DNA of 64,000 nt from Oscheius tipulae (lineage: Eukaryota > Nematoda > Chromadorea > Rhabditida > Rhabditidae). Each line of letters starts with the position of its first letter. Position 1 is the first letter of the stretch. Positions 1 to 10,687 of the stretch are shown here, piece by piece. The stretch spans positions 558,001 through 622,000 of the forward strand of contig JASJZH010000004.1 in NCBI GenBank assembly GCA_037178975.1, written 5' to 3'. The notes below the pieces were generated by a model that saw only the letters and a program-made list of their open reading frames with translations, did no database searches and was not told where the DNA came from. Made by a program: the position numbers and the translations under genes.

Positions 1-2
1 AA

Positions 3-95
3 AGTGTCGTCCAGGACCGATCTCACCAATTCAACGAGGAGAACTTTGACCAGCTGATCCAGAAGATTCGACAAAGAAACGCCCCGTGCATGTAA
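3..95 (+). CDS. 3' end of an unidentified gene (partial)
   Basis: The window opens inside an open frame of about 30 codons that ends at a TAA at 93-95. The last residues are hydrophilic and Asn/Gln/Arg-rich, ending QKIRQRNAPCM. The same frame is open to the left edge, so this is the C-terminus of a gene whose body lies outside the window. I do not recognise the family. An AATAAA at about 780 could be a distal polyadenylation signal, but no closer one is obvious. Only the frame and stop support the call. Confidence 0.5.
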   Translation, partial: SVVQDRSHQFNEENFDQLIQKIRQRNAPCM

Positions 96-3000
96 ATAGG
101 CCTCACCTGTAAATATCATGTGTAGATACGATGTATACCTCACAAAATACCTCTTGCCATCAGTACCTCGCTCCAAAGAATTGTGATCTTCTATCAACTT
201 GCCATGTAAATTTGTATGAGAAATGAAAATGTGAATAGAGAGGAGAGACAAGAACTTTTGGCATCGATCTAGATCTATCTACACAGGGATCACAAACCTG
301 GCCAGCCAGGTCAGGTGGCTGACCAAAGGCGCGCGCTGTTTACAAACCCGGCCTGGCCGACGCGAACATCTTTTGCGATGCCTGATAGTAACCATTTTAA
401 ACTTGCAGCTTAACACCAGCCGTCTCCGACGGCTTCGCCGCACTTTTATCTTGAGTTTTTAGTGAAAACAGGCAGCAGAGCCGCTTTGTCACATAGCCGG
501 TATTCCTATGATATTTTATTCTCGTTACCCCACCTAAAACAACCACAACCGTTTTCGTCCCTCCCGTCATATTTCACTTTTCAAAGACCCGCCACACCGT
601 AACCATTCTGTTTTACGCGCGGAGCGCCACCGTTTGGATTTTCTGTTTGTTCTTGTGGTTGTTCGGTTTTCTCTCGCTCGATCTAGAGTCGAGAGTTTTA
701 TTTTATTGTTTCTTCTGTTTCCCCGTATTGAATTACCCGTCTATTATCAGATTGTTGGACTTATCGAGTCCCAAGGCTGAATAAATTTTGTTTGAAGAAA
801 GAGGGTGCTTTTCTAGTAATAAGACCTCGATCTAGCTTAACCAGCAGATCGAGAACCTTGAGGTTACGACTCGGCCGTCGTAACTCCTCATTGCTTCTCC
901 AATAACAGAAGTTGCCATGTTTTTTCTAAAGTTGTCAACTAAACTTTTGTCATACCATGACTTGCCAGCTTTTGTTTCGTGGTTCACACGGATGGACAGA
1001 CGGACACCGTTGCGCTTTAGTAGTAGAGAGATACTGCTCGGACAAGCGTAGTAATTTTTGTTTCACAGATTTTATAACACCAGAGACCACTCTGCTCAGC
1101 CGCTCGCATATTTCTCGTGTGTGTGCCTCTATCTATTCTTGTCTCACGTCGTGTTTCCGAATCGGCGAGATCGGCGAGACGTCAACCGTGCAATCTGCTC
1201 CCCTTTGGGCCAACTTCCGGGCGAAGTTTTGTGCTCTTTGAAACTCGACAATTGGCCTCGGGACTTTTCAGTCATTTTGTTATTGGTTTTCAAGGAGTCA
1301 TATGCTCCCAAAGTTGGACAATAGAAGCCTCAGGCCACAATAGAGAGTTTTGGAACCATTAGTGAGTCACGGAGGGTGACGTTTCGTTTCGGGAGACTGA
1401 GGGGATTGCCAAATGTATGTCTACCTCTATATCCCCAGAAATTTTGTATTTTCTCCAGTCTGTCCGAAATCCGCTATTTTCTGTCCTCTTCTGCTTAGAA
1501 TGGTATTTTGAAACATTTCGTGTTCAATATAGTAGAGAGCCTCCATGAATATTTCAACACGTTACAGACTATGAGAAGCGCTGTAAGTTGTTCCGTGGAA
1601 GGCGTTCGTGCCTGTCCGACCAAGAAGGGCAGACGGTCATAAATCCGCCATGCACACCCCTCTACCATCCCAGCATTTTGGCTGCTGCTCATCATCCTGT
1701 GCCTCTCGTTTTCGGCACCTCGATGGTGGGGTGCGCCGTTTTTTATTGCGCAATATCTTGATCCAAATTTGGGATTTTACCTCGGTATTCTCAACCGTAG
1801 AGCTATCGAATGACACCTTGATCGAAAAAAAAATCGTCTGTGACCGAACATGGTTTCTTTATGAGTCACTGCTATCTGCATTCCACCTTCACTTGCTGCT
1901 TAGTACACCCAAACACAAAGCTATCCGCGAGTTCTGGTAGCATTTGAACATCCAAAACAGAAATTTTACCCATACATTCTCGACTAACTATAAAAATCTC
2001 TTTCATCGTAATTAAAAGAGCGACGGCAAAAAGAAGGGTGATTTGGATTGTGCAAAAACGCGACCCATGGCTCGAAATTTTTTCAGTATACGTAAGATCC
2101 ACTACACTTTCTCAAAACGATGAAATGAGACGCGGTTTGGGCTTTCCCAATTTGCCTACAAAATTCTATTGCCCCGTTTTTTTTTGCTTTTTCTTTCAAT
2201 AAAATATGAAATTTTTGGCATTTTCCAAAAAAAAACCTTCAGAAGACCCCTTCAGGGTTATCCAATTGTTCTGAATGTTTGCGTGCTGGGAATGGGGTAG
2301 GTTCTAAAAATTTAACTTTCTAACCTATCGAACCCAATTTTTTTTTCTAGGTTCTCGGTGGTAAATTTTCAGTTTTAGCGCGCGCGCACTAAGCCAACGC
2401 GGAACCAAACCACCGCGTAGCGCTACGCGCAGTGCACTTTGTCACCTGACAGCCTCGACTAGCAGAAAAATGTCTTGTTGGTTGAACATGATCTTACTCG
2501 TACTACATCTGGGCAGGAGATAGTTTACGATATGTTTCATCGGTACGGTATATTGTGATTTGAACAGGTCCGCTTCTCGTTCAGCGTTTTTTTTATCTCT
2601 TTATAACCGTTCTCACCCGTACGTACTAGGATATCAAAAGAAAACCATTTGTTAGTGCATGGTCTTAATCTATTTGTGCTCTCAGAGTTTCTCCTTTGTT
2701 TCATCGACACAGTACCTTGTAAACGTTTTTATAGATCCGCTTGTTGTTGGTTTTCTTCACGCTTACTATATTGCAAAAATTTTCCTGAATAAAAGCTAAA
2801 CCATTCGGAGTTTTCGCCCGTACCACCTTGGCAGCTTGCAGTTGTGATCTCTTACCACAATTCTTTCCACTCGACCTCCTCTCTCTCTCTCCCATTCGCT
2901 TAGTCGCCTCCTGGAGAGACTTGGCGTAAAGACACGTGGCTTCACGGCAGAGTGCCTCCCAAGTCTTATTTCTGGAAACTGGAGTGGATTCGGAGGCTCG

Positions 3001-4020
3001 GAGAGAGAGAGAGAGCAATCTTCGACATTCTGTCTCTGGGACAGCCCCCTTTTTGGGGGCACGTTTCCACATCGCTGAACGCCGTGTTGTCATCCAGAGG
3101 AGAGAATGTTCACGTTTTTGTTCTCTTTTGGGGCTTACTGTTTCTGTGATCATCTTTTAATGTTCGGCAACATGTTAATTTTCTAAATACCTTTCAGATC
3201 TGATAAGTGTTTCAATGCTTTCGACGGGATATACACCACTTTTTTGTAGTACAAAACATAGCCAACAAAACTTGAAGTTTGGCAGTCAAAAACTCTATAC
3301 TTCGAGGCGTTTTAGTCATTTTTCCTACGCTACATCACAACTTACATAGCAATTCCCCAGACACTCACAGCCATATCAAGCTTTAATGAAACACAGAGGA
3401 ACATAACAGTATATTCTTTCTCTCTCTGTGAAATTTCGCTATGACGAGCATTACACTTGAGTACCTCGAACCAAGCCAATCTGATATTTGGCTGACACAA
3501 ACGATATGGTCTCTTTTCTTATAATTTAGGCTTTACTCGGTTTTGTTTGAATTGGTTTTTTTTTGAGACGGCTTAGCTTGGTTCGAGTCACAAGCCAACT
3601 TGTCTTGTCTTGTGGCTCGAGCCAAAATTTTCGTAAAGTATTATGAGCCAAATTCATCTATAGTGTTTCTCTAATTCTTTTCCTTTTTGTTGCAAGGCTT
3701 TTATGGATCAAATGCTCCCAATCTCTTCCAAACAGACAATTTTGGTGAAAATGAAAAGGATGCAAAACGAGAGAACAAATTACTCGCCAACGAAATGTTG
3801 AATTATTCTACTTTTTGTTGGATCATGTATTACCAGCTTTATTCTTCCATTGAAGCAAAGTTAAAAACCTCATACTTTGCACCAAAACAATTATAGGAAT
3901 CCGCTCTAGGCCATTCGGAATCTGTTTTTGCTCATGGCTTCAGGCTATACAATGTTTCTGGTCTCCCTGCATTTCCTTCCCTACCTCTTATCTATTCTTA
4001 TCCTCTCCGAAAGTTATTTT
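96..4020. other. Intergenic region with repeat fragments
   Basis: I see no convincing gene here. It holds a GC-rich repeat at 297-364 that recurs inverted at 15924-15974, a GCCGTC/GACGGC hairpin at about 418-440 that recurs at about 7445, the end of a dispersed repeat at 981-1030 (see 28110 and 35501), and a GAGC/GGCTCGAGCC-rich palindromic stretch at 3565-3625. A minus-strand open frame of 150 codons lies at 2701-3153, without recognisable domains or splice context. Confidence 0.5.
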
Positions 4021-4028
4021 TTTTCAGA
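4013..4028 (+). promoter_or_regulatory. Putative trans-splice acceptor before the CHK gene
   Basis: A run of T ending TTTTTTTTCAG lies one base upstream of the ATG at 4029. An acceptor this close to a start codon is typical of nematode spliced-leader trans-splicing. It could instead be the end of an intron in the 5' UTR. Confidence 0.5.
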
Positions 4029-7000
4029 ATGGGCTGCCGTCCCTCCTCGCCCGAGCCTCATCCCGATACAGAATCCGATCGAAACACTCCGAGCGACCCT
4101 TCAAATGAGCCAGCCACTGTCAAGCAGAGGAACTATCGTCCAAGTATAGCCAGTCTCCAGATCCCGAAAGAACTTGACGACATTAGTTCGGACGGAATGA
4201 GGTGAGTACATGTGTCCCAATTATGAAAGGGGGACCTTTTCTGTGGAGAGACAGCGGGACGTCCAGGGGGATGGAGGGGAGTTTTGGCTGCTACTTGGGG
4301 GTAAAAATAGGTAAGACACTGTTTCAAGGGTTTGTTTTGGTCATCCAGGCGTCACAAGAACAGATTCTAGGCTTCTGGCGTTCAATTATATCAATCAATA
4401 AGACTAAAGAGGTGGGGTGGGTGGATCGGCGGACTGGCTGGTAAACGGATGTCCTGGTTTTGCCTGACAAAAATAATCACTATTTCCATTTCTACCAAAA
4501 CAGTCGGGCTTCTTTTCAGTCAAAGTACACCCAAGCCGAACTTTTCGGTACCAGACTGAAAAGTAACTTTTTTATAGAAGAGCATTGTCTTGTTGCAAGA
4601 ATGACTTTTTCCCATGCATCCTTTACTAGAAGAGTTGAAACAAGAGATTTGCAATTAGGGAATAGTCTAAAGGTTTTGTGTTTCAGTGTTTCTGTATAAG
4701 TCTTTGAAATTTTCAAAAACCAGTCTCAGTGTTGTCAGTGTTGGATTGGTAGAAGAAAAGTGATGGACATCACTTTTTGGAGTCATTTTCCTTTGTCATA
4801 GTTTGTTTCTCTCCCTGCCCTCTTCGGAGCAAAGAACCTTTGAATAACAGCCAATTTTCAATGACGCCAACCCTGGGCCCTATTGAAAACGAGCCTCTTC
4901 CGGGGGGAACTTCCGCTCGGATATGGTGAGGCGCGAAGCGGGAGAGATAATTTTAGGGACTCGAGTAAACACACATACTACAAAAAGCCTATTCTTTCAG
5001 TGAGCGCTCTGGAGAGAATGAGACTGAAGAGAATATGGACTATCTGTGTCATACGGATGTGACCTTACAATGGCTCTTGCAACGAATGTCCGATAAGTTC
5101 GGGAAAGATGTGGAAGAGGAACCTCAGTGGATCACAGAGAGATTGAACAGGCCGAACTTCAATGGTTGGTTTCGGTTTATGATTTTGTCACATTTGAGAG
5201 AAACGCAGCTCAAGATCATTAGTCCGATAATCCCACACCTAGTTGTAGTCAACTTGAAACGTAGCGCGAAATATGTCCTTGGTCTTCAAACTTAGAAGGG
5301 TAGGATACCCAGATAAAAGAAATTGACAAATTGAATCCTTAGACAACTTATACAATTGCTGAGACACAATTCTTTGACATATGAAGCATGAACCGTTCAC
5401 CGCCCTATTCGGGTAGTGCGTATTATATTAGTCTACAGCTTGAAACAAAACTTAAGGATAAGGTCTGCTCTTTCTATCGAAAAACGCGATCCCTGTATTG
5501 ACAGAGATAACGAACCAGCATTCTTGTCGCAGAGTAACTTGGCATATATCAAAAGTGTTAGGCAGGATTTATTGTAGAACTGAAACATTAGTAGACCTTT
5601 TTGTAACAGAGTACCTTAGCAAGTATCAAAAGTATTAAAAATTTAGGCAAGGATTATTGTATATGTATAATTAAATAATTAGACGCCTTATCGATATGCT
5701 GAAACACGAATATTTTTGAGACCATGTACTACTTGTGTACTACATTCCGGTAATTTAGCCACCATTAGTTTACAAGTTGAAACAAATTTGCAGGTAGTAG
5801 ACCTCTTTATCCACTTTCTGAAACATAAATATATTTTTTTTGTACTAAAAAACAGAAATGGGAAATATCGAGAAAACAGTAAATGTTTCAGACTACGCCA
5901 CTTCGTTAGTCATTCGGGTAACATTTGGCTGGGAGAATGAGGATCTGCCCAAATCTGCGATCTTGAAACTACCGATTCCGAGAGAGAATCGCGACGATGA
6001 GGACGGGAAGTACCACTACTTGCTCTTCAAGAGAGAGTGCAACGTCTACGAGTGGACCCAGCATTTCCCGAAGATTCCTGCGCCGAAAATTTTTCATATC
6101 AAGGTCGGTCTGATACTAGAATTGCAAACTGGTGCCGTGCACAAAGCGTGTTGTCCAAAAGTTGTTTTCTCCAGAAAAGTGTTTGCCAATATTAGGCGGC
6201 AAGTCAACTTTGAACGCGCTCTAGAACTTTGAAAACTGAAGTCAATGGTCAGGTAACGGAAACTAAGCTTGTTATCAATAGAAATAGTCCATTTGCATAA
6301 TGGAATCAAACCCGGATAAATCTAGGGAAGATCAGTATAGCCAGCACTGAATTCTCTACTACGAGAAGATTACCATAGCCCACCAACCAGCCAAAATCTA
6401 AGGGGGATGTACTAGACGGTAGTATTATTCAGTTTTCGGAAATCATTATAACGATTCTTCGGTAAGAAACGGAGATAGTCGCCAAAATTAATTCGAGACC
6501 CAATGTTAAATCTTTATTCATCTGTACAAACAATTCCACTTTTTGAAACTCTGAGGACCGAATCATCATATTTTACCCTGTGATAATCGCTTTATAAAAA
6601 TATTGAAACATAACAAACTTATATTGTGATCAAGTAACAGCTGCACTTTTTCAGTGAAACCATAGGTAAAGCTAGCGATAGTAAGACGCCAAATCTGTCC
6701 AACCTTATAGCTAGCAGTGTAAGTATACAGGTGAAACATAATCAGTTCTATCTTTAGTGTTTTGGCCAAAAAGTCAGATGACCAGTACCAGAAATATAGA
6801 TTTTTCATAAACAGTTTGCCTGAAAAAACCTAAAAACGAGCTTACACCTTTTTTTTGCAAAGAACATATTGGACAGAGAGATCACAAGGTCAAATGGCTA
6901 CCTTCCAAGGACATCTTCCTCCTGTATAGAACTGCTAAAACCAACCCCTTTCAGCATCGGAAAGAAGGAGGCGGCGGCTCTGGAGTTGTAGTAATGGAAG

Positions 7001-9297
7001 ATGTTGGGGAGAGAGGCACACAGCAAGAAGCTGTGAGAGGACTCAGTGTAGAAGTGGTCAGTGACCTGTTGAAACATTTGGCTCTGATCCATTCAACATC
7101 GATGAAGCATTCCTCTTGGAGTACGTTGGTAAGTTTTTTGCGTCAAGTCTAACCAGAGACAAACGTTTTACTCACATTGTATGACCCCTTTTGAATGGAT
7201 GAAGCAAAAAAAGGAATCAAAGTTTAGTCGTTTCTACACATCTTATTGAAAAGTTTTCCCCCTTACATTCCTACAATCTAACAATGAAACAAGAAAAAAA
7301 GTTTCCAGATAGCAGACCTACCTCCGTCCTACTACTCCTACATCATTGGCGATTTTGACAAGACGATGGACTTCTTCGAGAATAATGACATTGAACATTC
7401 GAGATTTGTGGTGAGTTTTGGGTCCGACGCTTTGACATAAAACCAGCCGTCTTTGACGGTATCGCTGTAATTTGAGATACCCAAAAAAGATCGACAGACA
7501 TCGAACTTGAAGCGCTATGATTCATAACACCAATCTCTTCAATGCTTCATCTATTCGAAGAATTCCTACATTTTTCGCACTAGGCCTTTTTCCGATTTCA
7601 TACAATCTCTTTTTGAAGCAAAGGTTTCCCCCTTTCGAGGATGTACGCAGGCCTGTGCGTGCGAACCGGCCGGTTCGAAACTCACGCCTACGTTTCGGTC
7701 CGGTTCGGTTCGAAACTTAGCGCGGCTACCAGCTTCGTTTCGGGGTCAACGCTGCCTCTTCCGGCTTTACAATGTTCAGCAAAGTTGTAGATCTCGGAAA
7801 ATAATACAACTTTGTAGAACATTGAAAAGTTTGATTATTTTGATGGGGAGACACCACGGCTGTACCGGTGTCCTCCAAAACTCCAGCCATATGTCGTACT
7901 GCTGAAACCTAAAGCCGTGGTCATTCGGACCTATTCTTTTGTGTTTAGCGGAATTTTTATAACTAAGAATTTATTCATTGCTCGAAGAAGTTTGTAATCC
8001 GAAAGTTTGTAAACGTTTGACACTGGCACTGAAGCATTTCAAGCAATCAGACCCGTTTTCTCACAAAACATCTTTGTTCCAGTACACAGCCAAATACTTC
8101 ACTACCGAATATCTCCATTCTACTGCGACCGAGAGTTCTGACGAGCTGTCGGCTCCTAGAGTCCTGGTCCAGGGGGAACCCTACGCTCCCAATGTTTTCA
8201 CTGATTTGAAGGAAGAGGACAAGGTGACAGCTCTCATCGATTGGACAGGTTGGTTAGAAATGTTGTGAAACACAAAACAAACTTTTAGAGTGTCATTCCG
8301 GCTGCTTTGCAGAGGATCTGGCCAAAGCTATCTGCTGGAACTTGTCAACAAAGGTGGGTTTTTAGAGAGATATGAAACGAAATAATAGAAAGTTTCTTTT
8401 GTTTCATGGTTTAGAGTTATACGCCTGGTTCGAGCGCAAACTAATCGCTGGTGGCATCTTTCCCAAACCTAAAAATTGCATTCTTGCTTTAAACATTTCA
8501 TAATGAGATAAGATGAAGCAAAGGAAAAGATGTAAAACAACTCGTTTCAGGACCGCTTGGAATGCACAGCCTCTCTCCTGGAAGTCTACCACTACCACTT
8601 GAACGAGTTCGGGACAGGAGACGTACAGATCACCCTGGAGGCTGTGAGGAAGGCCTACGAGCGATTTCTGCCCTTTGCTATGGTCACGCTGGTGGGGAAG
8701 GTGGGTCTAGTCATATTTTCCAGCTTACTTGACAAATGAAGCCATCATGGTCGTATTGATGCGGTTCCAAACTCTTGCGTGATTAGGAAAACGTGAAACA
8801 TATTTTGAGGAAAGTCAGTTTGACCGAGATAGCAAACTATCTCGGTCGGGCTAGCTTCGAATCAAAAGTACCAGCTGTGATTAGTTCCCACTGTCATCCT
8901 ATGCTTTTTGTTTCAAAAAAAGAGTTATAAGGGATCGGAAAAGGTTTCTCTTCACTGCGTTCAAGCCGGATTTCAAAACTTATGCAGATACCCAAAGTCT
9001 TCTCACGAAAAGGAGAGTATAGATACTACATGGCGTAGCATGGGATAGGTTGGTGCGCAACCAGTATCCTCGGGAGTCCCATTTGGAAAACGCTCTTTTC
9101 TCTACTTTTATGTTTCAAAAACAATTATAACGCGAACTAAGGGTGCCTTCTGTGCCTTTATCGATGCACGCAACAAGCTTCATATTTTTCAGGTAATGCA
9201 AGTCCGTCAAGAAGACGACATCGAGACCTTGGTCGAGCGGGCAAAGGGCCTCATTCAAAACGTCTACGCGACACAGAGAATGATGCAAGATGGTTGA
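4029..9297 (+). CDS. CHK kinase-like (DUF1679/EcKinase-type) protein
   Basis: Nine exons join in frame to 436 residues: 4029-4201, 5001-5164, 5892-6103, 6955-7128, 7309-7410, 8083-8248, 8289-8353, 8551-8700, 9193-9297. Length and motif order match the nematode-expanded CHK/DUF1679 family, which has a protein-kinase-like fold. Visible landmarks are YATSLVIRVTFGW and ILKLP in the N-lobe, GVVVMEDV with the following GLSVEVV segment near residues 190-215, and the C-lobe ALIDWT and HSGCFAEDLA. The usual catalytic HGDLWxxN is QGEPYAPN at about residues 305-312, so both His and catalytic Asp are replaced (Q, E). The protein may therefore be a pseudokinase. The first 90 residues are acidic and Ser/Pro-rich. 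It lies 1.4 kb upstream of the bestrophin gene on the same strand. The substrate is unknown. Confidence 0.85.
4861..4925 (+). CDS. Possible alternative first exon of the CHK gene
   Basis: An ATG at 4861 opens 21 codons plus two bases, MTPTLGPIENEPLPGGTSAR then I, ending at a good donor ATATG|GTGAGG. The phase matches exon 2 at 5001 exactly, the same phase as the exon at 4029-4201. An alternative promoter would therefore give a shorter N-terminus. The intron would be 75 nt. The support is phase and base composition only; no TTTCAG lies directly before this ATG. Confidence 0.35.
7771..7824. repeat. Foldback repeat with AAAGTTGTAG core
   Basis: The arms at 7771-7788 (AATGTTCAGCAAAGTTGT) and 7807-7824 are imperfect inverted copies around an 18-nt loop. 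The same core recurs at about 10411-10460, 19640-19682, 24377-24503 and 53845-53905, so it belongs to a dispersed foldback or MITE-like family. It sits in the intron between 7410 and 8083. Confidence 0.5.
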
Positions 9298-10670
9298 TAT
9301 TTAACTTCGCTATTATTCATGTGATTTGACCCCCATGCTACAGATATCTTTCAGTGAAATGAAGAGTGTTTTTGACCCGAAGCGGGGTATGAAAGTTTAA
9401 CGAATGACGTCCATTTAGTGACGCGCGGCAGGCAGGAAAGGGATGGAAAGATTCGGTGTAATGGAAAGGGGAGAGGATGAGTCAGTTTTCTAGTTGTTCT
9501 TATCCATTTTGACCGACAGTTTAGAGACAGAAAGACGGAGAGACAGAGCAACACGGAGATAGAGAGATCGAGAGATAGAGTGACAGAAAGACAAAGAAAC
9601 AAAGACAGAAAGAGACAGAGGGACAGAGAGTCTGAGAGACAGAGAGACAGAAAAGAGTCGAGACTATTCCAAAGATCGCTTCCATACACACTGCCAGACG
9701 TGTCCCCTCCCGTACCAAGTAGGACACTGTCGTGTTCTGTTTGCTAAAGTGTTTGCCTCCTTCCTCTGGTGTCTGTCTCTTTCTGTTTGATATTGTCACT
9801 TTTCTCCCACAATCACCGGCCGAAATAGGCCAATTTTCTCCCGCCATTTTCACCAAGGGGCTGTGAAGACGAATCAGCTGTTTCTGTCTGACTTTCTTTG
9901 ATTCCGTAAATTCTTTTCTTTCTTATGTCGTTGTGTCGTCCCATACTTTCTGAACACTCGATTTCCGTACAAAAAAGTGTGTTTTGAATTTTGCGAATTT
10001 TACTATTACCGTTAAAAGTTTTGAAACAACAAATTTCCTAAAAACATTTCTCCTGCCAGGATACCCAAAAAACATAAAGTTGCATGAATCTGATTCTTGT
10101 GGCCATGAATGGTTAGTACAATCGGGTTGCTTGTTCTTTTTGCATCTGAAAAAAAATACTACTTCTTCCTTCTTCGAAATTTTGTTGGTTTCAAAAATAC
10201 TTAATAACTGTCCATTTCTGGGTAGTAAAGATGAGAACCACCGGAAAAGCCTAAAAGGCAAAAAAGAACATTGCCGTACTAACCTGTTAACAACAGATCA
10301 ACGAAGAAGATATAATCAGACATACGCCGTAGGCCCGGGCAAGCCGAAACCATTTGTGCTCATGATGCGCAACAGAAATCAAGGGATCAAGACTACATTT
10401 TTCAGCTCTTCAATTTTCTGCAAAGTTGTAGCATTTTTTCTGTGAACTTTGCAGAACATCGCAAAATTTAAAAAAGCAACTTTGACCCCGAACTGGTCTT
10501 GTTCTGGGACTGCAAGAAAGTTCAAACGTTTCAAGTTCTGCACATAACGGAAAAAAAAACTGACCATACCTGTTCGACTTAATCTTTATACTGACAACTA
10601 AATATGCTCTTCACACAGAAAAAAGCCCAAATGTGAAGCCCTACAATTCAAAAAATAAAACTACTGCATA
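9298..10670. other. Intergenic: minisatellite and foldback repeat
   Basis: Between the CHK and bestrophin genes there is no supported coding sequence. It holds an AGACAGAG-type minisatellite at about 9525-9655 and a foldback repeat at about 10384-10463. The foldback shares its GGGATCAAGACTACATTTTT left part with copies at 24390 and 53850. Confidence 0.5.
9525..9655. repeat. AGACAGAG-type minisatellite
   Basis: Degenerate tandem repeats of GAGACAGA/AGAGACAG on the + strand. Similar tracts recur through the window, for example at 34345-34385, 43507-43985 and 63030-63090, with the complementary form at 39845-39958 and 41886-42050. Long open frames read from these tracts (Ser/Leu/Cys-rich) are artefacts. 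Confidence 0.7.
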
Positions 10671-10671
10671 T

Positions 10672-10683
10672 TCCATATTCCAG
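10672..10683 (+). promoter_or_regulatory. Putative trans-splice acceptor before bestrophin
   Basis: TTCCATATTCCAG ends four bases upstream of the bestrophin ATG at 10688. This position fits a spliced-leader acceptor or a short 5' UTR exon. Confidence 0.45.
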
Positions 10684-10687
10684 AAAA

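Noticed and set aside
9351-9856. Two overlapping ~110-codon minus-strand frames
   Set aside because: Both are built on the minisatellite at 9525-9655 and have no domains or splice partners.
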